Assembly: GCA_900543815.1 (NCBI GenBank)
Contig: UQST01000008.1
Coordinates: 18,996-82,995, forward strand
Source: an uncultured Prevotellaceae bacterium
GTDB taxonomy: Bacteria; Bacteroidota; Bacteroidia; Bacteroidales; Bacteroidaceae
DNA length: 64,000 nt
Reading direction: 5' to 3'
Shown here: in pieces, positions 45,113 through 53,843 of the stretch
Position numbering within the stretch: the first letter of the stretch is position 1
Layout of the letters: the number at the start of each line of letters is the position of its first letter
Notes under the pieces: generated by a model
Told to the model about the DNA's origin: nothing
The model's database searches: none
The model's input: the letters and a program-made list of their open reading frames with translations, nothing else
Translations under genes and position numbers: made by a program

Positions 45113-46381
45113 ATGAGACAGGAAAAGCAAGAAACAGAGGAACAAAACTTCTTTACCCACACCCTGGACTGCGGTTTGCGCATCATCTGTGCGCAGAGCC
45201 CCACCCAGGTGGTATATGCCGGACTGGCCGTAGATGCGGGCACCCGGGACGAGAGCGACAGCGAGAGCGGGATGGCGCACTTCACCGAACACATGAGTTT
45301 CAAGGGCACCCCACGCCTGTCAGCCAGGCAGGTGTCGGCCAGGATGGAGAGTGTGGGAGGCGACCTGAACGCCTACACGGGCAAGGAGGAGACGTTCTTC
45401 TACACCACCTTCCTGCGTCAGCATCTCGACAGAGCCGTGCGCCTGCTCACCGACATGGTGCTGCACAGCACCTTCCCACAGGACGAGATGGTGAAGGAAG
45501 CCGAGGTGGTGATAGAGGAGATACAGTGTTACGATGACCAGCCAGCGGAGCTCATCTATGATGACTTCGAGTCGGTCATCTTCGGGGAGCATCCTCTGGG
45601 ACGCTCCATACTGGGCCGGGCCGATCGGCTGCGCCAGCTGACCTCGGCCGACATGCACGCTTTCCACAGCCGCATGTACCGCCCCGAGCGCATGGTGCTC
45701 TTCGTGATGGGACAAATAGACCCGCATGAGGTGGTGCGCCTGGCCGAGAGGGAGATGCTGCGCTACGGCATCGAGAAACCGTCGGCACAGCCCATCCCGC
45801 GCCTGGCACCCAACTTCTGCCTCCCGCCCAGCCAGCCCATAATACACAGGGAAAAGGGCACCCACCAGGCTCACGTGCTGATGGGCGCACCCGCCTACCC
45901 TGCCACCGACCCCCGATATATGCACCTGTTCATGCTGAACAACCTGCTGGGCGGCCCCTGCATGAGCAGCCGCCTGAACATAGCACTGCGCGAAAGGTAC
46001 GGACTGGTGTATGCTGTGGAGAGCACCACAATGTGCCACTCCGACTCGGGCCACTGGTGTCTGTACTTCGGTTGCAGCCCCCACGACGTGAAGCGCTGCC
46101 TCAAGCTGGTGAACAAGGAACTGCTTCGCCTGACCGACGCACCGCTCTCCAAGCGCTCGCTGGATGCACTCAAGCAGCAGATGAAGGGCCAACTGGCCGT
46201 GGCAGGAGACAGCTTCGAGAATGCTGCCATAGGCATGGCCAAGCGCTTCCTGCACTATGGCACCACCCGCACACTGAAGCAGATATTCGAGAGGATGGAC
46301 TCCATCACGCCCGAGGACCTGCATCACACAGCACAGGAAATATTCTTGCCCGAGCGCATGCAGACGCTTATATACACGTGA
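45113..46381 (+). CDS. M16-family zinc metallopeptidase
   Basis: 422 residues, no signal peptide. The inverted zinc motif HFTEH (H56, E59, H60) and a downstream EEIQCYDD segment (third ligand Glu) show an active M16B-type (processing-peptidase-like) catalytic half. The C-terminal half has the usual M16 companion domain. It is probably a cytoplasmic or periplasmic oligopeptidase. It is divergent from the fucosidase operon. Confidence 0.92.
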   Translation: MRQEKQETEEQNFFTHTLDCGLRIICAQSPTQVVYAGLAVDAGTRDESDSESGMAHFTEHMSFKGTPRLSARQVSARMESVGGDLNAYTGKEETFFYTTFLRQHLDRAVRLLTDMVLHSTFPQDEMVKEAEVVIEEIQCYDDQPAELIYDDFESVIFGEHPLGRSILGRADRLRQLTSADMHAFHSRMYRPERMVLFVMGQIDPHEVVRLAEREMLRYGIEKPSAQPIPRLAPNFCLPPSQPIIHREKGTHQAHVLMGAPAYPATDPRYMHLFMLNNLLGGPCMSSRLNIALRERYGLVYAVESTTMCHSDSGHWCLYFGCSPHDVKRCLKLVNKELLRLTDAPLSKRSLDALKQQMKGQLAVAGDSFENAAIGMAKRFLHYGTTRTLKQIFERMDSITPEDLHHTAQEIFLPERMQTLIYT

Positions 46382-46451
46382 GAAATCCCCACTTTTGGGT
46401 ATTTTAGCGCAATGAAAGGACTCGGGAAGCACATTCAAAGTAGGTTATTCG

Positions 46452-46459
46452 TACCTTTG
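46452..46459 (+). promoter_or_regulatory. minus-7 element of feoAB
   Basis: TACCTTTG lies 25 nt before the feoAB ATG at 46485. No clear Fur box was recognised. Confidence 0.6.
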
Positions 46460-46484
46460 CAACCGCAATAGAACACATAAGATC

Positions 46485-48866
46485 ATGACACTAAACGAAC
46501 TGGCAGCAGGACAGCAGGCAGTCATCACCACCGTAGGAGGGCAGGGAGGCACACGCCAGCACTTCCTGGACATGGGCATGATACCCGGCGCGGCACTGCG
46601 CATACAGAAGTTCGCTCCCATGGGCGACCCCATGGAGGTGCGCATACACAACTATGAGCTGGTGCTCACACGGGCCGACGCGGCACAGATAGGGGTCACG
46701 CTGGAAGGAGTGGAGGCCGCTCTGGAACATGAGGCCAACCAGCACACCCTGCCCGAGGAGGGCTGTAAGGTGTGCTACAAGAACGAGCACCCGGGACTAG
46801 GCGAGGAGGGACGTTACCATGAGGAGGACACCGACCACCCCGCCACTACCGACTCCACCGAGCAGGAAAGGCCGCTGTCATTTGCCCTGGCAGGCAACCA
46901 GAACTGCGGCAAGACCACACTCTTCAACCAGCTCACAGGCGCCAACCAGCACGTGGGAAACTTTCCCGGAGTGACCATCGACCGCAAGGAGGGAACCATC
47001 AAGGGCCATCCGCGTGCTACCGTGACCGACCTCCCGGGCATCTACAGCCTGAGCCCCTACACCAGCGAGGAGATTGTGAGCCGCGAGTTCATACTGCGCA
47101 ACCATCCCGACGGCATCATCAACATAGTAGATGGCTCCTGTATAGAGCGCAGCCTATACCTGACCATGCAGCTCATGGAGCTGGACATACCCATGGTGCT
47201 CGCCCTTAACATGATGGACGAAGTGGAGGGCAACGGCGGTTCGTTCCGCATCAATGAGATGGAGCGCATGCTTGGCATACCCGTCATACCCATAAGCGCC
47301 ATGAAGAACGAGGGCGTAGATGAGCTGGTGCAGCATGCCATACACGTGGCCAAATACCGCGAGAAGCCGCTGCGCAAGGACTTCTGCAGCCCCTCGGAGC
47401 ACGGTGGAGCCGTACACCGCTGCCTGCATGCCATCATGCACCTGACGGAGGACCACGCACAGAGGGCGGGCATCCCGGTGCGCTTTGCTGCGGGCAAACT
47501 GATGGAGGGAGACCCCAGGGTGATACAGGCACTGGCGCTCACCGACAACGAGCAGCAGACTGTGGAGCACATCCTATGCCAGATGGAAGAGGAGCGCGGA
47601 CTGGACCGCTGTGCAGCCATAGCGGACATGCGATACTCCTACATCCAGCGTCTGTGCAGCCGCACAGTGGTATATCCCACAGAGAGCAAGGAACACCTGC
47701 GCAGCATGAAGCTGGACAGGATACTCACCGGACGCTGGACAGCCATACCATCCTTCCTCGTTATCATGGGGCTGGTATTCTGGCTCACTTTCTTCTCGCT
47801 GGGCGCTTGGCTGCAAGGCGCATTCGAGAGTGCCATCGACTGGATCACCGTCCTCACCGACAAGGCACTCACTGCATGGGACATAGCACCCGTGGTGCAC
47901 AGTCTCATCATCGACGGTGTATATAGCGGCGTAGGCACTGTGCTCTCGTTTCTGCCACTCATCATCGTGCTCTTCTTCTTCCTGAGCATGCTCGAGGACA
48001 CGGGCTACATGGCCCGCATAGCCTTTGTGATGGACCGCCCCATGCGGCGCCTGGGACTCTCGGGCCGCAGTATCGTGCCCCTGCTCATAGGCTTCGGCTG
48101 CTCGGTGCCCAGCGTGATGAGCAGCCGCACACTGCCCAGCGAGCGAGACCGCAGGCTCACCATCCTGCTCACGCCCTTCATGTCGTGCACCGCCAAGATA
48201 CCCATCTACGGCTTCTTCGCGCTGGCCTTCTTCCCCCAGCACATGGGTGCGGTGACAGCCAGTCTGTACCTGCTGGGCGTGCTCACGGGCATCCTCTCGG
48301 CATTCCTCTTCCGTCGCCTGCTCTTCAGAGGCGAGGCGGTCCCCTTCGTGATGGAACTGCCCAACTACCGTCTGCCCATTGCGGCCAACGTGTGGCAGCT
48401 GCTCTGGGAGAAGGCCAAGGACTTCCTCGAGCGTGCCTTCACCGTCATCTTCCTGGCCGCACTGGTGATATGGTTCCTGCGCACCTTCGACTTCCACCTC
48501 AACATGGTCACTGCCGATACCCAGAACACCAGCATCCTGGCACAGGTGTCGGGCATCGTGGCCCCCATCTTCACGCCCTTGGGCTTCGGCGACTGGCGCG
48601 TGGTGAGCGCCCTGGTGAGCGGTCTGCTGGCCAAGGAGGTGGTGGTGGTGAGCCTCGAGGGACTGCTCTCGGGCACCGCGCTCACCTCTCTCTTCTCGGC
48701 CGGAACGGCCTATGCGCTGCTGGTCTTCTGCCTGCTCTACACACCCTGCATGGCTGCCATGTCAACCATACGCCGTGAACTGGGTACGCGCTGGATGCTC
48801 TTCGTGATGGGCTTCCAGTGTGTGGTGGCCTGGGTAGTGGCATTCATCATAAACCTCATCCTATGA
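46485..48866 (+). CDS. feoB: FeoA-FeoB fusion, ferrous iron transporter
   Basis: 793 residues. Residues 1-75 are a FeoA SH3-like domain. After a His/Glu-rich linker (about 85-125) comes the G-protein domain: G1 GNQNCGKTTLFN (about 138), G3 DLPGIYS, G4 NMMD. The membrane part holds the Gate motifs (GFGCSVPSVMSSRTL and PFMSCTAKIPIY, each with the conserved Cys) and about 9-10 helices. It imports Fe(II) across the inner membrane. FeoA-FeoB fusion is usual in Bacteroidales. The stop overlaps the next gene by 4 nt. Confidence 0.97.
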   Translation: MTLNELAAGQQAVITTVGGQGGTRQHFLDMGMIPGAALRIQKFAPMGDPMEVRIHNYELVLTRADAAQIGVTLEGVEAALEHEANQHTLPEEGCKVCYKNEHPGLGEEGRYHEEDTDHPATTDSTEQERPLSFALAGNQNCGKTTLFNQLTGANQHVGNFPGVTIDRKEGTIKGHPRATVTDLPGIYSLSPYTSEEIVSREFILRNHPDGIINIVDGSCIERSLYLTMQLMELDIPMVLALNMMDEVEGNGGSFRINEMERMLGIPVIPISAMKNEGVDELVQHAIHVAKYREKPLRKDFCSPSEHGGAVHRCLHAIMHLTEDHAQRAGIPVRFAAGKLMEGDPRVIQALALTDNEQQTVEHILCQMEEERGLDRCAAIADMRYSYIQRLCSRTVVYPTESKEHLRSMKLDRILTGRWTAIPSFLVIMGLVFWLTFFSLGAWLQGAFESAIDWITVLTDKALTAWDIAPVVHSLIIDGVYSGVGTVLSFLPLIIVLFFFLSMLEDTGYMARIAFVMDRPMRRLGLSGRSIVPLLIGFGCSVPSVMSSRTLPSERDRRLTILLTPFMSCTAKIPIYGFFALAFFPQHMGAVTASLYLLGVLTGILSAFLFRRLLFRGEAVPFVMELPNYRLPIAANVWQLLWEKAKDFLERAFTVIFLAALVIWFLRTFDFHLNMVTADTQNTSILAQVSGIVAPIFTPLGFGDWRVVSALVSGLLAKEVVVVSLEGLLSGTALTSLFSAGTAYALLVFCLLYTPCMAAMSTIRRELGTRWMLFVMGFQCVVAWVVAFIINLIL

Positions 48867-49036
48867 ACCTGCAGAGCATCATCCTGCTGGCCATCGTGCT
48901 GGCACTGGCTGCATGGGTGCTCAGAGTGCACCTGAAGAAGGGCCGCAAGCACGGTTGCTGCGGTTCGTGCGACAGTTGCCAAGGCTGTCCGTCGGGGCAC
49001 GCCCATTGCCCCAAGCCGCACAAGAAGCGCAGATAA
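48863..49036 (+). CDS. FeoB-associated Cys-rich membrane protein
   Basis: 57 residues. One membrane helix (about 5-22) is followed by a basic segment and a Cys cluster GCCGSCDSCQGCPSG, with His and Cys residues after it. Small Cys-rich proteins of this type are encoded directly after feoB in many Bacteroidetes and are thought to act with the transporter in place of FeoC. The ATGA overlap with feoB indicates coupled translation. Confidence 0.9.
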   Translation: MNLQSIILLAIVLALAAWVLRVHLKKGRKHGCCGSCDSCQGCPSGHAHCPKPHKKRR

Positions 49037-49143
49037 GGGCAAGGGGGGGCCATCGCACTGCATCCCCAGCGCTGTTTTCACCACACAGCCTTGCTCCACC
49101 CTTTACGCTACGGAACCTTCCCCATGACTATACCCCCAAAAAC

Positions 49144-49222
49144 GCACTGCGGTGCATATGACTACGCAGCGCACTCCGATGGCCGATGCAGCGCGCTGCG
49201 ATGGCAACCGCAGTGCGCTGCG
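49144..49222. repeat. 22-bp-period array, GCAG subfamily, 4 units
   Basis: Cores start at 49144, 49166, 49188 and 49210: GCACTGCGGTGCA, GCAGCGCACTCCG, GCAGCGCGCTGCG and GCAGTGCGCTGCG. TTTTT follows at once, so an RNA hairpin from the array could stop transcription from feoAB. Confidence 0.9.
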
Positions 49223-49343
49223 TTTTTCGTCCTACTACAGAGCAAGACGACAGGGATGGCAGCAGGCCATCCATTCTACCGCTTTCCAAGCCAAAGGGGA
49301 TGGGGCTGACATGAACCGCCAACCGGCATGAAAGAGTGGGTGC

Positions 49344-49541
49344 AAAACATGCATTTCCACCATGGAAAAGGTGTCTGCACTGCGCGGGAGCAGTATAGAG
49401 AATGAACAGAAGCGCGGGGAATGCCCGGCAGAAAAGCCCCCCTATGGCTATGGAAGCGCAAAAAGTGATGAGCGAAAGCAGGTAGAAAGGTTTCCACGAG
49501 CGCAACAGGAGGATCCTTGAAGCCCGCAATGCCATCGGTCA
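49344..49541. repeat. 22-bp-period array with RAGC-start units, about 9 units
   Basis: Units beginning RAGC or AAAA occur at 49344, 49366, 49388, 49410, 49432, 49454, 49476, 49498 and 49520. Between the two arrays, GGGATGG occurs at 49253 and 49297, 44 bp apart. The 680-nt gap 49037-49716 thus consists largely of these repeats; no gene was seen. Confidence 0.75.
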
Positions 49542-49550
49542 GAATACAAG

Positions 49551-49599
49551 AAGAGAGCCGTGTGAACAGCCCCTCAAAAGGGCGCCACACGGCTCTCTT
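49551..49599. terminator. terminator hairpin downstream of sdhB
   Basis: AAGAGAGCCGTGTG (49551-49564) pairs with CACACGGCTCTCTT (49586-49599), a perfect 14-bp stem. It lies 118 nt past the sdhB stop on the minus strand and may act in both directions. Confidence 0.75.
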
Positions 49600-49716
49600 C
49601 ATATTTTCACAATCTCAGCGGCCTTATTTCTCCTGCCTTTACCTTGCCCGTGAGAGGGAGAAAAACCCATCAGAAGGGCAGGAAACAGGAAAAACGAGGC
49701 TTCTGGGGCTCTATTG

Positions 49717-50475
49717 TCAATCAGCCAGCTTTGCCTTGATGAACTCGCGGTTGAGGCGGGCAATATTGGAGATGCTCTCGCACTTGGGGCATACAGCCTC
49801 ACAGGCACGGGTGTTGGTGCAGTTACCAAAGCCCAACTCGTCCATCTTGGCCACCATTGCCTTGGCACGTCTTGCAGCCTCCACCTGGCCCTGGGGCAGG
49901 AGAGCAAACTGGCTCACCTTGGCTGACACAAACAGCATAGCAGAGCCATTCTTACAAGCAGCCACGCAGGCGCCACAGCCGATGCAGCTTGCACAGTCCA
50001 TTGCCTCGTCGGCAGCATCCTTGGAGATGAGGATGGCGTTGGCATCCTGAGCCTGTCCGGTGCGGATAGAAGTGTAGCCGCCGGCCTGCATGATCTTGTC
50101 GAATGCATCGCGGTCAACCATGCAATCCTTGATTACAGGGAAGCCAGCACTGCGCCAGGGCTCCACTGTGATGACGTCGCCATCCTTGAAGCGGCGCATG
50201 TAGAGCTGGCATGTGGTGGCGCCACGCTCGGTCTTGCCATGGGGCGTGCCGTTGATGTAGAGTGAGCACATACCGCAGATACCCTCGCGGCAGTCGTGAT
50301 CGAACACAAAGGGTTCCTTCCCCTCGTTGATGAGCTCCTCGTTGAGGATGTCGAGCATCTCCAGGAAAGAGGTGTCATCAGGGATGTCCTTCATCTGATG
50401 AGTATCGAAGTGACCCTTGTCCTTAGGGCCGTTCTGCTTCCAATACTTAACGGTAAATGATATATTCTTTGCCAT
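49717..50475 (-). CDS. sdhB: succinate dehydrogenase/fumarate reductase iron-sulfur subunit
   Basis: 252 residues. The ferredoxin-like N-domain carries the [2Fe-2S] motif CREGICGMCSLYING and a later Cys (TTCQLYM). The C-domain has CIGCGACVAACKNGSAMLF and CTNTRACEAVCPKC for the [4Fe-4S] and [3Fe-4S] clusters. The start MAKNISFTVKYWKQ is chosen over an upstream in-frame ATG with no family resemblance. It joins SdhA and SdhC in the membrane complex used for fumarate respiration. It is unusually far (268 nt) from sdhA. Confidence 0.95.
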   Translation of the reverse strand: MAKNISFTVKYWKQNGPKDKGHFDTHQMKDIPDDTSFLEMLDILNEELINEGKEPFVFDHDCREGICGMCSLYINGTPHGKTERGATTCQLYMRRFKDGDVITVEPWRSAGFPVIKDCMVDRDAFDKIMQAGGYTSIRTGQAQDANAILISKDAADEAMDCASCIGCGACVAACKNGSAMLFVSAKVSQFALLPQGQVEAARRAKAMVAKMDELGFGNCTNTRACEAVCPKCESISNIARLNREFIKAKLAD

Positions 50476-50743
50476 TTCTGTAACGGTTTTATGGTGTTGA
50501 GGTCTGTAGGGCTTAGAGCTGCCGGCATGGGCGCTTGCTGATGTGGAACAAGACATTCCGCCTGCCATCGCCATTCGTACCCGGCTCCTTCACGACATCA
50601 ATCTGCCCGACGGGAGCCTGCCAGCCCAGAAGCTTCATCTTCCTGCCGCACTCGCGGGGGAAAACCCGGCAAGCTGCGTGAAGGGGATGTATGGCTCCAG
50701 TGTAGCAGCAGAGCTCTACCCTTTCAACCTCATAACCTGATGT

Positions 50744-52726
50744 TTAATTCTTATAGTTACGCTGCTGAACCTTGATAATCTCGTAGTGGAGAGGCTCCTT
50801 GATGAGTTCGGGTGCCTTCTCGTCCTGGCCCTGGTACTCCCAGCAGCCCACGTAGAAGAAGTTCTCATCGTCACGCTTTGCCTCACCCTCCTCGGTCTGG
50901 TGCTCCTCGCGGAAGTGACCGCCGCAAGACTCCTCGCGGTGCAGGGCGTCATAAGCGACGAGCTCACCCATGATGATGAAGTCTCGCAGGTGGATGGCTT
51001 TGTCGAGCTCAACGTTCAGACCCTCCTTGGTGCCGGGGATGAACAGGTTGGTGTTGAACTCGTCACGTATCTTGGCGAGCAACTTAAGACCCTCCTCAAG
51101 GCCTTCCTTGGTGCGACCCATGCCCACGTGCTCCCACATGATGTGGCCCAGCTCCTTGTGGATAGAATCTACTGAACGCTTACCCTTGATGTTCATCAGG
51201 CGCTCCATCTCGGCGTTAACCTTATCCTCAGCCTCCTTGAACTCGGGCATGTCGGTGGAGAGGCGTGGCCAGATGGCCTGGTCGGCCAGGTAATTCTGTA
51301 TAGTATAAGGAAGCACGAAGTAGCCGTCAGCCAGTCCCTGCATGAGCGCACTTGCTCCCAGGCGGTTTGCACCGTGGTCAGAGAAGTTGCACTCACCGAT
51401 AGCGAAGAGGCCGGGGATAGATGTCTGCAGCTCGTAATCCACCCAGATGCCGCCCATAGTGTAGTGGATGGCAGGGAAGATCATCATGGGATAATAGTAC
51501 TGAACGCCGTTGACAGTCTTGGCCAGCTCGCCGGGGTTGACATCGGTAATCTCCTCGTACATGTCGAAGAGGTTGCCGTAACGCTGACGAATCTCGTCGA
51601 GACCCAGGCGCTGAATGCTCTCGCTGAAGTCGAGGAACACGGCCAGACCGGTGTTATTCACGCCGAAGCCCTTGTCGCAACGCTCCTTGGCAGCACGAGA
51701 TGCCACGTCACGAGGCACGAGGTTGCCGAATGCGGGATAGCGGCGCTCGAGGTAGTAGTCACGATCCTCCTCGGGAATCTCGTAACCCTGCTTCGTTCCT
51801 GCCTGCAGAGCCTTGGCGTCCTCCAGCTTCTTGGGCACCCAGATACGGCCGTCGTTGCGCAGTGACTCAGACATCAGAGTCAGCTTCGACTGCTTGTCAC
51901 CATGCACGGGGATGCAGGTGGGATGTATCTGTACGTATGAGGGATTGGCCATGTAAGCACCCTTGCGGTAGCATTGGATGGCAGCTGTACAGTTGCAACC
52001 CATTGCGTTTGTGCTGAGGAAGTAAGTATTGCCATAGCCTCCGGTTGCGATCACAACGGCATTGGCGCTAAAACGCTCCAACTTGCCAGTAACCAGATTC
52101 TTAGCTATGATACCACGTGCACGGCCATCCACAATCACCACGTCCTCCATCTCATAGCGGGTGAAGAGCTTCACCTTGCCTGTATGAACCTGACGTGAGA
52201 GTGAACTATAGGCACCGAGCAGCAGCTGCTGGCCGGTCTGACCCTTGGCGTAAAAGGTACGGCTCACCTGGGCACCACCGAACGAGCGGTTGGCCAGCAT
52301 GCCACCATACTCACGTGCAAAGGGAACACCCTGAGCCACACACTGGTCGATGATGGCATTGCTCACCTCTGCCAGACGATACACATTGGCCTCACGAGCA
52401 CGATAGTCGCCACCCTTCACAGTGTCGTAGAACAGACGATAGACTGAGTCACCGTCGTTCTGATAGTTCTTGGCTGCATTGATACCACCCTGAGCTGCGA
52501 TAGAGTGAGCGCGGCGGGGCGAATCCTGGATGCAGAAATTATATACGTTGAATCCCATCTCGCCTAAGGAAGCAGCGGCGCTGGCGCCTGCCAGACCTGT
52601 ACCAACCACGATAACGTCCAGCTTCAGCTTGTTCTTGGGGTTCACCAGGCGCTGATGAGCCTTATAGTTGGTCCATTTCTCAGCTATAGGACCCTCGGGA
52701 ATCTTTGAATCTATTGTCTTTGCCAT
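50744..52726 (-). CDS. sdhA: succinate dehydrogenase/fumarate reductase flavoprotein subunit
   Basis: 660 residues. FAD-binding VIVVGTGLAGASAAASLGE is near residue 38. HSIAAQGGINAAK holds the His of covalent flavin attachment. The catalytic-site Arg and His segments are present (MGGIWVDYELQT, GANRLGASALMQGLADG). The length fits the Bacteroidetes/B. subtilis-type enzyme. It is the second gene of the sdhCAB operon, 42 nt after sdhC. Confidence 0.97.
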   Translation of the reverse strand: MAKTIDSKIPEGPIAEKWTNYKAHQRLVNPKNKLKLDVIVVGTGLAGASAAASLGEMGFNVYNFCIQDSPRRAHSIAAQGGINAAKNYQNDGDSVYRLFYDTVKGGDYRAREANVYRLAEVSNAIIDQCVAQGVPFAREYGGMLANRSFGGAQVSRTFYAKGQTGQQLLLGAYSSLSRQVHTGKVKLFTRYEMEDVVIVDGRARGIIAKNLVTGKLERFSANAVVIATGGYGNTYFLSTNAMGCNCTAAIQCYRKGAYMANPSYVQIHPTCIPVHGDKQSKLTLMSESLRNDGRIWVPKKLEDAKALQAGTKQGYEIPEEDRDYYLERRYPAFGNLVPRDVASRAAKERCDKGFGVNNTGLAVFLDFSESIQRLGLDEIRQRYGNLFDMYEEITDVNPGELAKTVNGVQYYYPMMIFPAIHYTMGGIWVDYELQTSIPGLFAIGECNFSDHGANRLGASALMQGLADGYFVLPYTIQNYLADQAIWPRLSTDMPEFKEAEDKVNAEMERLMNIKGKRSVDSIHKELGHIMWEHVGMGRTKEGLEEGLKLLAKIRDEFNTNLFIPGTKEGLNVELDKAIHLRDFIIMGELVAYDALHREESCGGHFREEHQTEEGEAKRDDENFFYVGCWEYQGQDEKAPELIKEPLHYEIIKVQQRNYKN

Positions 52727-52768
52727 AACTCTTTCTGTTTAATGATTAGGATTGTTCATGGTTACGGA

Positions 52769-53659
52769 TTACTGGGCGCAGTCGCCACAGGGAGTCTCGC
52801 CAGCACACTTGTTGGGACAATCAGCACACTTCTCGGCATTCTTGCAGCACTCACCCTCGGGGCACACACCACACTTGCCCTGGCACTTGCCTGTGCACTC
52901 CTCGGGATTGCAGGCGGCCTTGGGGCATGTACCCTGTCCGCAGCAAGACACCTCGGTCTGAGCATCCTCGGTGGCTACAGCATTGTAACCGGAGGGACGA
53001 AAGCCGCAAGCGAAGGCAACGGCCACGGCTGCAAACATCAGGATAACGAGTGTGCTGTACACGCCACCGATGACTCTCCAGCGGCAGAACCACACCTTAC
53101 CGTTCCAGCCCAGAGTCTGCAAGGCGCTCCAGAAGCCATGGTTCAGGTGGAACCACAGTGCTGCGAGCCACACCACATAGGCAGCAGTAAAGCAGGGGTT
53201 AGAGAATGTGCGCACGATGAACTCCACTCCGTTGGCGTGAGAAACAGGACCATCGATGCCTGCCAGCTCGGCATACATCATGTTGTACCAGAAGTTGTAC
53301 AGGTGCAGAGCCATGCCCAGGATGACAATGATGCCCAACACAAGCATGTTCTGGCTGGCCCACTCCACCTTTGCAGGCTTGTCGGTCACAGCATAACGGT
53401 TGTTGCCACGTGCCTTGCGATTCTGCACGGTGAGCCAGATGGCGTAGATGAAGTGAAGAGCCACCAGGGCAGCCAGACCCATGGTTGCCACCACTGCATA
53501 CCAGTTGGCACCGAGGAATTCACAAATCATGTTGTAACCCTTGGCACTGAAGAGGGCCACTACATTCATCGACGCATGAAACGTCAAGAACAGGATGAGG
53601 GCAATGCCAGTCACAGACATCACTACCTTCCTGCCGATGGATGATTTAATTAACCACAT
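52769..53659 (-). CDS. sdhC: succinate dehydrogenase cytochrome b subunit with Cys-rich C-terminal tail
   Basis: 296 residues. Five membrane helices span about residues 12-218, with candidate di-heme ligands H28, H69, H119, H171 and H174, as in single-subunit B-type anchors. An added tail from about residue 231 carries 15 cysteines in residues 239-294 (SCCGQGTCPKAAC ... PCGDCAQ), metallothionein-like in density. Typical SdhC proteins of this type end near residue 225. The tail would face one side of the inner membrane and could bind metal; its function is unknown. The reading frame is open and clean, so it is not a frameshift artefact. Confidence 0.93.
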   Translation of the reverse strand: MWLIKSSIGRKVVMSVTGIALILFLTFHASMNVVALFSAKGYNMICEFLGANWYAVVATMGLAALVALHFIYAIWLTVQNRKARGNNRYAVTDKPAKVEWASQNMLVLGIIVILGMALHLYNFWYNMMYAELAGIDGPVSHANGVEFIVRTFSNPCFTAAYVVWLAALWFHLNHGFWSALQTLGWNGKVWFCRWRVIGGVYSTLVILMFAAVAVAFACGFRPSGYNAVATEDAQTEVSCCGQGTCPKAACNPEECTGKCQGKCGVCPEGECCKNAEKCADCPNKCAGETPCGDCAQ

Positions 53660-53735
53660 AAATTAACTGAATTAGATTATTGAATTACTTTGCTTGATTC
53701 ACACACATACTTATAATTGGGTATCTATAACGCAA

Positions 53736-53766
53736 CAAAATTATACCAAAAATGTGATTTGGCAAA
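53736..53766 (-). promoter_or_regulatory. promoter of sdhCAB
   Basis: On the minus strand TTTG (53766-53763) and TAATTTTG (53743-53736) are separated by 19 nt, an excellent Bacteroidetes promoter. The leader to the sdhC ATG is about 70 nt. Confidence 0.7.
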
Positions 53767-53796
53767 GATTTGCCCGTAAATGTTGGGAGAAAAGCT

Positions 53797-53804
53797 TATT
53801 TTTG
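53797..53804 (+). promoter_or_regulatory. minus-7 element of mnmG
   Basis: TATTTTTG fits TAnnTTTG and lies 39 nt before the ATG at 53844. A TTTG at 53769 is 24 nt upstream, rather far for a minus-33 element. Confidence 0.5.
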
Positions 53805-53843
53805 CGTCCTGAACAGACTGATGACATAAAGACAGGAGTGCGG

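Noticed and set aside
50513..50638. 41-codon frame between sdhA and sdhB (minus strand)
   Set aside because: Too short and without recognisable features to list as a gene; kept only as a point within the sdh gap finding.
49717..53659. Horizontal acquisition of the sdh operon
   Set aside because: Composition and promoter style match the neighbours and gene order is normal; only the SdhC tail and the gap are odd.
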